A stretch of DNA of 7,940 bases, from the NCBI GenBank assembly GCA_018065225.1, contig JAGHTS010000120.1, positions 1 to 7,940 on the forward strand. The letters are read 5' to 3'. The notes beneath the pieces were generated by a model. The model saw only the letters and a list, made by a program, of their open reading frames with translations, was not told the DNA's origin and searched no databases. This DNA comes from Candidatus Phascolarctobacterium caballi. Its GTDB lineage: Bacteria; Bacillota; Negativicutes; Acidaminococcales; Acidaminococcaceae. Both the position numbers and the translations under genes were made by a program. Each line of letters opens with the position of its first letter. The stretch's first letter is position 1. Below, in pieces: positions 1 to 3,920 of the stretch.

Positions 1-420
1 CATACCGATGTTGCCACCGCCAGCACAGCCCTCACCAGTTACTTGTACCATGCAAGATTTATAGCGTTCGCCAAATCCAGCATATGCATGGACAATCAGC
101 ATATCCATGTTAGCAAGCTTTTGTGCGTTCTGTTCAACAACAGCGTACTTCCAAATGAGTTGCTGTGCTTCGTCACCAGCATCAAGTTCACAAGGTTCAA
201 AACCTTGGGAAATGATGGGCTTTTTAAGAGTGCCATAAGTCTTGCCGAGAATGTCTTGCTTAGTTTCGGATTGCCAGTCATATTCGGTACTGGAATCCTC
301 AACACGCTTGCCTACAATGCTCCATACGGGCTGGCTTTCAGTACCAGTATTAAGGCAAGCAACGAGAAGCTCACGGGCGATGGTTTCGCCAGCGGCTGTA
401 TTGAAATTGTATTCTGCCAT
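1..420 (-). CDS. Major tail tube protein, N-terminal part (runs off left edge)
   Basis: The frame starts at the ATG at 420-418 and stays open for 140 codons to position 1 without a stop, so the C-terminus lies outside the window. The start is well supported by a strong ribosome site (GAGGTGATTT) just upstream and by lying only 2 bases past the stop of the preceding gene. The protein begins MAEYNFNTAAGETIARELL and contains segments such as GKRVEDSSTEYDW, KKPIISQGFEPCELDAGD and a Gly-rich GGGNIGM at the visible end. From memory, this pattern (N-terminal NTAAGxTIARELLV, then KRVEDSS and FxPCELDxGD) is that of tail tube proteins of Clostridia siphophages. The role is to polymerise as stacked hexamers forming the tail lumen for DNA passage. 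Position directly after the neck genes agrees. The family call is from pattern memory, not a search. Confidence 0.8.
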   Translation of the reverse strand, partial: MAEYNFNTAAGETIARELLVACLNTGTESQPVWSIVGKRVEDSSTEYDWQSETKQDILGKTYGTLKKPIISQGFEPCELDAGDEAQQLIWKYAVVEQNAQKLANMDMLIVHAYAGFGERYKSCMVQVTGEGCAGGGNIGM

Positions 421-422
421 GT

Positions 423-857
423 TTAAATCACCTCATAGGTTAAAGTTAGCACGATGTGATGGTCTTCCACGCTGTTTTCATAGCGTACCAGCAAAGAAGA
501 CATTGAATTGATTGTAATCTTTTTAGCACGGAGATTTTCGCCCAAATCCGGCAAGCTTTTTTCACACCAAATAGCGTATTGGTTTAGTGCTTCATCTGCA
601 TCAAGACGTTCGTCAATGCTGTTACAGATAGTACGGTACAGAATCTTGAATTGATATTCTGCTTCATACTTACCCGTAATGTATTGATGTGTCTTGTATG
701 CACCTTGAATCACGCTGAGAGCCAAACCGCTTGTGTCTGCGAGATTTTCAAAGTCAAGACGGGCAAGCGGCTTATCCTCATAAGAATTGAGCCAAAAACG
801 CATATTTCGGCTTATAAACGCTGTTTCGTTTGGGCTTACAAATGTTTTATTTGCCAT
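423..857 (-). CDS. Minor capsid / tail-terminator-like protein (144 aa)
   Basis: This 144-residue protein starts at the ATG at 857, with AAGGCGGT as a plausible ribosome site upstream. It overlaps the end of the preceding gene by 11 bases, suggesting translational coupling. It has a soluble mixed alpha/beta composition, with no signal peptide or membrane segment. Near the N-terminus it reads FISRNMRFWLNSYEDKP, and the C-terminal half ends in alternating strand-like sequence (HHIVLTLTYEVI). Being the last small gene before the tail tube, it occupies the usual slot of the tail terminator or completion protein, which caps the tail tube and joins it to the neck. Such proteins are often annotated 'minor capsid protein' in Firmicutes phages. 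The exact neck role is inferred mainly from gene order, size and the ending beta strands. It could instead be another connector component. Confidence 0.6.
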   Translation of the reverse strand: MANKTFVSPNETAFISRNMRFWLNSYEDKPLARLDFENLADTSGLALSVIQGAYKTHQYITGKYEAEYQFKILYRTICNSIDERLDADEALNQYAIWCEKSLPDLGENLRAKKITINSMSSLLVRYENSVEDHHIVLTLTYEVI

Positions 858-1275
858 AGTGTGTTACCGCCTTTGCAAGTACCCGTTTCCATTTCTCAAG
901 GTTTTGTGCTTTGCTTGCTTCAAACCAATGTGATTGAGCTTGCGGATGTACCTCTGTGGTAAATACTAAGTCTCTATCAGTTGGTACAAGCGTTGCACCT
1001 CTGCGGAATCTAAATCCCACGTCCTTGATGTACACCGCACCTCTGCCCGTTTCGCTGTCTACCATAACCTTGCCATAGTACAAATAACGTGCGTATGGAG
1101 CTGGGTAAACAATTTGATTGCCATGCTCTATATGTGTACGGTTATTGAGCGAATTAGTGAGAGCCGGTACAAACGGACGTGTATCTTTCATAACTTGTTG
1201 AGTTAGGATAACGTCCGCTTGATTTTGGGCAAACAGATTCGGGTCTATATCAAAATGAGTTTTAAATGTAATCAT
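847..1275 (-). CDS. Minor capsid / neck protein (142 aa)
   Basis: The reading frame is open from a TTG at 1293, but the ATG at 1275 is the better start: the protein then begins MITFKTHFDIDPNLF, whereas the extension (MASGRQ) needs a TTG with no well-spaced ribosome site. The product is 142 residues. It contains NRTHIEHGNQIVYPAPYARYLYYGKVMVD near the middle, split here as NQIVYPAPYARYLYYGK, which is the characteristic core of the Firmicutes phage 'minor capsid protein' family (PF11114-like, HK97 gp10-like in role). These are neck or tail-completion proteins made in small copy number. A Q/A-rich helical C-terminus (HWFEASKAQNLEKWKRVL) matches the gp10-like ending. The gene follows the head-closure-like gene and overlaps the next gene by 11 bases. 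The family call rests on the YPAPYARYLYYGK motif and on order. Confidence 0.7.
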   Translation of the reverse strand: MITFKTHFDIDPNLFAQNQADVILTQQVMKDTRPFVPALTNSLNNRTHIEHGNQIVYPAPYARYLYYGKVMVDSETGRGAVYIKDVGFRFRRGATLVPTDRDLVFTTEVHPQAQSHWFEASKAQNLEKWKRVLAKAVTHYGK

Positions 1276-1319
1276 TTGCCGCCCACTTGCCAATGTTGCA
1301 TTGTCATCTTTCCGAAATC

Positions 1320-1721
1320 TTAAAGGTCAACGGTTGTGATGTCATAAACGTAATCGTATTTCTCACGCATCTTGCCGAATGATATCGGGTCAATGACTAC
1401 ACCCTTGATAAAATAGCAATCCGAGCCGGAGCTTTTGCCGCCCGTCTCAAGTGTCCAGTATTGGTCATGGTTGAGCTGTCGGGCAAACTCTTTCGGGGGC
1501 AAGAATTGCTTGCGTTTCATCGTAACGGGGTCATAGGCTATAACGTCAAGGGGAATAAACAGCGTTGCGGAATCAGCATCGCTAATTCCGCTTTTACTGA
1601 TATTAGAGCCTTGTGCAAGGTCAAGAAAAACACCGTCAAGCACGGTCACGTTATAGCTTACCTCTGCGGTTATATCGTCCTCTATTTGATGGTAGAGCGT
1701 TACTTTATGCGGAGTGTACAT
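1320..1721 (-). CDS. Head-closure-like protein, DUF6751-like (133 aa)
   Basis: The frame can be extended to a GTG at 1730, but the ATG at 1721 has an AGGTG ribosome site 6 bases upstream and gives a natural N-terminus (MYTPHKVTLYHQ), so I choose it. The protein is 133 residues and soluble. Visible motifs include VLDGVFLDLAQGSNISKSGI, then DADSATLFIPLDV, LPPKEFARQ and a C-terminal strand-rich stretch ending YDYVYDITTVDL. This pattern recalls a small Clostridia phage family (DUF6751 as I remember it) always found between the head-tail connector and the minor capsid proteins. The slot is that of the head-closure or stopper protein (SPP1 gp16/HK97 gp7 position), which binds below the connector ring and retains DNA. 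That role is inferred from position and size only. It overlaps the connector gene by 17 bases. Confidence 0.6.
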   Translation of the reverse strand: MYTPHKVTLYHQIEDDITAEVSYNVTVLDGVFLDLAQGSNISKSGISDADSATLFIPLDVIAYDPVTMKRKQFLPPKEFARQLNHDQYWTLETGGKSSGSDCYFIKGVVIDPISFGKMREKYDYVYDITTVDL

Positions 1722-2094
1722 GACGAACACCTATTGCCCTTGTATTCCAGCTCATGCCGATTAAGTACATATCCGCAACGGTTTTTAACTTTGCGTTAAG
1801 TCCTTGAATCGTTTCTGCCGAGCTTCTATATGTGATAGAGTGACTACCAACACTTTCACTTGCTACCTCTCCGCTTGCCGTTACCGATTCTGCTTGCTCT
1901 ATCTCTTGATACACCTCTGCGAGTGCACATACAGCTCTTTTTAAACGGGGGTCTTCGCTGTGATTTTTTGCTCTGCCGAGAGTTAAGAAATCAATATAAT
2001 CGCTTGCTTTTTGGGCAAGACGGGGAAAAGATTCCCCGTCTATTTTTGTACCGTAAAAGTCATTGAAATAAAAATCGTATCCACAATAATTCAT
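1705..2094 (-). CDS. Head-tail connector (adaptor) protein, gp6/gp15-like (129 aa)
   Basis: This 129-residue protein starts at the ATG at 2094, which overlaps the stop of the preceding HeH micro-ORF as ATGA. An AGAGGTG ribosome site lies inside that micro-ORF, 7 bases upstream. The N-terminal half is helical: FPRLAQKASDYIDFLTLGR, then DPRLKRAVCALAEVYQEIEQ. A low-complexity S/E/G loop follows (SGEVASESVGSHSITYRS), and then a further helix. Long helices followed by a 'SExVGxHSVxY'-type hairpin are the hallmark of adaptor proteins that form a dodecameric ring under the portal (HK97 gp6, SPP1 gp15, YqbG-like). Its place immediately after the major capsid block is also typical. The assignment rests on this architecture and on synteny. 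Confidence 0.75.
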   Translation of the reverse strand: MNYCGYDFYFNDFYGTKIDGESFPRLAQKASDYIDFLTLGRAKNHSEDPRLKRAVCALAEVYQEIEQAESVTASGEVASESVGSHSITYRSSAETIQGLNAKLKTVADMYLIGMSWNTRAIGVRHVHSA

Positions 2095-2201
2095 TGCAAT
2101 GCACCTCTTATGGTTTCAAGCATTACTGCTTTGGTTTGGGTCATACTTACGCCCACAATACCATGAGATTCGGCAAACTCTAAGAGTTGTGCTTTAGTCA
2201 T
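2091..2201 (-). CDS. HeH/LEM-domain micro-ORF (36 aa)
   Basis: A short frame runs from the ATG at 2201 to a TGA at 2093-2091, encoding 36 residues starting MTKAQLLEFAESHGI and ending in a second helix (TKAVMLETIRGAL). This is the helix-extended-helix (HeH/LEM, Rho-N-like) pattern often seen as a tiny gene, or as the tail of another protein, next to capsid genes in Firmicutes phages. Its role is not established; nucleic-acid or capsid contact is commonly supposed. The frame is also open upstream of the ATG, where it reads IDLDS; that sequence looks like natural domain sequence and begins at an ATT overlapping the capsid stop. No ribosome site precedes the ATG, so translation probably depends on ribosomes finishing the capsid gene 14 bases upstream. 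The stop overlaps the connector start (ATGA). Confidence 0.65.
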   Translation of the reverse strand: MTKAQLLEFAESHGIVGVSMTQTKAVMLETIRGALQ

Positions 2202-2215
2202 GGAATCAAGGTCAA

Positions 2216-3166
2216 TTAGACGGCTGATGCTTGGGGCTTGTAAACAGCAAAAGGGCAAGGATGCTCCATGTCAGCGTTAAATGCGTTGATGGGGTTGGGG
2301 ATTTCCCAGCCGAGACGCATAACTGCACGGAGAGCTACCATATCCTGCTGTGCAAGGCTGTAAACGATTTCGTGAGTGCTGGGGTCTACGATGGTTGCTT
2401 CGGTGAGAAGCTTATAGGTAATGTCTTGACGGATAGCATAAGTGAGCTGGCTGAAATCACCGGCAATCATGAGTGCCTTAGACTGGTCAAATGCACCGTT
2501 CATGGGGAAGGTCATTGCAGTACCGTCAAGGGTGTAGTTGTTTGCAGTGTGAAGGTCAGCGGTAAAGAGGGGTCTGCCGGTAGTATCAACAAGACCACGG
2601 AGCTTTGCCTTAGTAGAAACGCCAGCCATAATGCCGTTAACGTCATAGCCGGATTCCTCAACCTTTGCGAATACACCGCCCTCACCGAAAATGTCCTTGT
2701 ACATATCGGTAGTTGCGGTTACAACAGAGCCAGCGGTAGTTGCGGTAGTGAGAACGTCATCACGCCAAGTGCTGGGCTTGTCATCGCCAAACAGAATTGC
2801 GGCATCAATCTTCTTGCCGAATGCTTCAACAATGCGAGGACGGATTTCGCCCCAAATGTCGTAATCTGCATCGTCAAGGACAGCTTCGGGAATGGGGATG
2901 ATGACTGCGATTTCTTCTGCGTGAATCTTCTTCTTATCCCATGCCATCTTGCTGGTCTGCTTAAAGCCAGTATCGCCATCAACGAAATATGCCATAGGGA
3001 GAGCATCAAGAACGTTGAGAGTTTGGGTCTTGCTGGTCATGTTGGGAAGACGTCTGCCCATAGAGAGAACAGCGGATTTTTCAACAGCACCTTGAATGAT
3101 TTCACGGGTCACGGGTTCGGGGATAAGTCCACCAAGGTCAGTACGATTGATAACTTGAGTTGCCAT
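2216..3166 (-). CDS. Major capsid protein, HK97 fold (316 aa)
   Basis: This 316-residue protein forms the icosahedral shell. The ATG at 3166 is preceded by AAGGAG about 11 bases upstream. It starts MATQVINRTDLGGLIPEPVT, the usual beginning of an HK97-like capsid that lacks the N-terminal delta domain. An E-loop-like hairpin region follows (around residues 40-80, including RRLPNMTSKTQ and DTGFKQTS). The spine-helix segment then reads IIPIPEAVLDDADYDIWGEI, followed by DAAILFG. The C-terminal part has the A/P-domain beta strands and the loop WEIPNPINAF. The lack of a delta domain agrees with a separate scaffold gene immediately upstream (28-base gap). No maturation protease is encoded in the window. 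A HeH micro-ORF follows 14 bases downstream. Confidence 0.93.
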   Translation of the reverse strand: MATQVINRTDLGGLIPEPVTREIIQGAVEKSAVLSMGRRLPNMTSKTQTLNVLDALPMAYFVDGDTGFKQTSKMAWDKKKIHAEEIAVIIPIPEAVLDDADYDIWGEIRPRIVEAFGKKIDAAILFGDDKPSTWRDDVLTTATTAGSVVTATTDMYKDIFGEGGVFAKVEESGYDVNGIMAGVSTKAKLRGLVDTTGRPLFTADLHTANNYTLDGTAMTFPMNGAFDQSKALMIAGDFSQLTYAIRQDITYKLLTEATIVDPSTHEIVYSLAQQDMVALRAVMRLGWEIPNPINAFNADMEHPCPFAVYKPQASAV

Positions 3167-3194
3167 AGTTGTAATAACTCCTTAAATAATATTT

Positions 3195-3665
3195 TTAGCC
3201 TTTGACAGCTCTACGGAGTAATGCGTTCATCGCATTATTGGGGCTGTCTTTACTTGCACCGCCACCAAGATTTCCACCGAAATCAACGGAGACGGTCTTT
3301 GCCGGATGTGCTTCAATGAATTCATCTGCGGCTTGTTCAAATGTTTTCTTATCGGTTACCATAGCGTTGATTTTAAAGCCATAGTAATCAATGTCTTCTT
3401 TTGCGATTCCCTTGCCGGTAAGATAGCTTTCTTGCTTAACTTTATTCAGTTCCTTGTTTGCGGCTTCAAGGTCTGCTTGAGCTGTTGCAAGTGTAGCTTT
3501 CGTTGCGGTAAGCTCTTCGCTTTCTCTGCGGCTTTCGCCATTCTGCCATGCACGAAAAGCATTAAGCTCTTCTGTGGTAGGCATACCAGCACGTTCACGG
3601 GCAAGTCTTGCTCCGACAATGCTGTCAACCTCTTCTTGAGTGAAAGTTCTTTCGTTATCTGCCAT
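3195..3665 (-). CDS. Capsid scaffold protein (156 aa)
   Basis: This 156-residue, highly charged, largely helical protein starts at the ATG at 3665, with GGGAGA about 8 bases upstream. The N-terminus (RTFTQEEVDSIVGARLARER) is the recurring signature of Firmicutes siphophage scaffolds (FTQEEVD...RLARER). The central part (about residues 45-85) is a coiled coil rich in E, K, A and L. The middle holds GIAKEDIDYYGFKIN, and the end has a Gly-rich linker (FGGNLGGGASKDS) followed by a short basic helix (NAMNALLRRAVKG), the usual capsid-binding tail of scaffolds. It acts inside the procapsid, guiding capsid protein assembly, and leaves before or during packaging. It is the first gene after the internal terminator and is immediately followed by the capsid gene. 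Confidence 0.9.
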   Translation of the reverse strand: MADNERTFTQEEVDSIVGARLARERAGMPTTEELNAFRAWQNGESRRESEELTATKATLATAQADLEAANKELNKVKQESYLTGKGIAKEDIDYYGFKINAMVTDKKTFEQAADEFIEAHPAKTVSVDFGGNLGGGASKDSPNNAMNALLRRAVKG

Positions 3666-3676
3666 TTTTAATTCTC

Positions 3677-3722
3677 CCGTTTATAGCTCGTCAGCTTTTA
3701 AATCCGTTTAACGCTCGTCAGC
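3677..3722 (-). repeat. Two 19-bp direct repeats, each with a small hairpin, ahead of the scaffold gene
   Basis: Copies at 3677-3695 and 3704-3722 are identical at 17 of 19 bases and start 27 bases apart. On the minus strand each contains a 4-bp stem with loop GACG: CGCT-GACG-AGCG in the copy nearer the terminator and AGCT-GACG-AGCT in the copy nearer the scaffold. The outermost stem base changes on both sides (C-G to A-T), so pairing is kept. They fill the space between the terminator and the scaffold ribosome site. Their function is unknown; protein or RNA binding in the scaffold leader is possible. Confidence 0.6.
3680..3685 (-). promoter_or_regulatory. Weak candidate -10 box for the scaffold-capsid block
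   Basis: TATAAA lies on the minus strand 15 bases upstream of the scaffold start and downstream of the terminator. No convincing -35 hexamer sits 16-18 bases upstream (AACGGA-like at best), and the sequence also belongs to one of the direct repeats. It is listed because a block placed after a terminator needs either a promoter or readthrough. The evidence is weak. Confidence 0.15.
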
Positions 3723-3725
3723 GAT

Positions 3726-3758
3726 AAAAAATGGTTATTGCAAAAACTGCAATAACCA
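3726..3758 (-). terminator. Rho-independent terminator downstream of the fibre/microprotein genes
   Basis: A perfect 11-bp inverted repeat (arms 3732-3742 and 3748-3758, stem TGGTTATTGCA) with a 5-base loop is followed directly on the minus strand by six T residues (3731-3726). It begins 4 bases after the stop of the membrane microprotein. On the plus strand only four T residues follow after two intervening bases, so the minus orientation is favoured. It divides the late region into an upstream portal-proximal/fibre part and a downstream scaffold-capsid part. Confidence 0.85.
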
Positions 3759-3762
3759 CGTT

Positions 3763-3849
3763 TTAACGATATTTGTTGTTATTCATTGATAAGAGTATGG
3801 TAAAGAACATTCCTATTACCACACCCATTAGCAAGCCGGTTGTAAACAT
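3763..3849 (-). CDS. 28-residue single-helix membrane microprotein (DUF3789-like)
   Basis: The ATG at 3849 is preceded by a very good ribosome site (AGAGGTG, 5 bases from the ATG), and the frame ends with TAA at 3765-3763. The product starts MFTTGLLMGVVIGMFF, has an uninterrupted hydrophobic stretch of about 18 residues (roughly 5-21), and ends in a polar, basic tail (NNNKYR). It is therefore predicted to be a one-pass membrane peptide, probably with the basic tail in the cytoplasm. Very short proteins of this form, often labelled DUF3789, recur in Firmicutes phages with no known function. It lies between the fibre gene and the terminator, so it is the last gene of that transcript. It could be a small lysis, superinfection or envelope factor, but nothing in the sequence decides this. 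Confidence 0.65.
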   Translation of the reverse strand: MFTTGLLMGVVIGMFFTILLSMNNNKYR

Positions 3850-3864
3850 TTTTACACCTCTGTT

Positions 3865-3892
3865 ATGTCGCTTTCGTTTAATTTTGCGACAT
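3865..3892 (-). promoter_or_regulatory. 7-bp inverted repeat just upstream of the microprotein ribosome site
   Basis: Arms ATGTCGC (3865-3871) and GCGACAT (3886-3892) are perfect complements around a 14-base loop rich in A and T. On the minus strand the hairpin ends 4 bases before the GAGGTG ribosome site of the microprotein. No T tract follows, so it is not a terminator. It could be an operator or an mRNA hairpin affecting microprotein translation. A chance repeat of this length is possible. Confidence 0.3.
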
Positions 3893-3920
3893 TAGTTATC
3901 TTTTCAGATTGTCGAGATTT

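Noticed and set aside
1722..1730. GTG start at 1730 for the head-closure-like gene
   Set aside because: The ATG at 1721 has an AGGTG site at correct spacing that itself overlaps the GTG, so the GTG is more likely part of the ribosome site than a start.
2231..3205. A 324-codon open frame on the plus strand, antisense to the capsid gene
   Set aside because: It lies opposite a clear HK97 capsid gene, is rich in Cys and Ser with no recognisable domain, and has no supporting context. It is an artefact of the capsid gene's codon use.
3306..3671. Cys/Phe-rich plus-strand frame opposite the scaffold gene
   Set aside because: It is antisense to a well-supported scaffold gene, and the apparent hydrophobicity comes from reverse reading of charged codons.
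3732..3764. Plus-strand terminator reading of the 11-bp inverted repeat
   Set aside because: On the plus strand only four T residues follow after two bases, and no plus-strand gene ends nearby. The six-T tract directly abutting the stem on the minus strand explains it.
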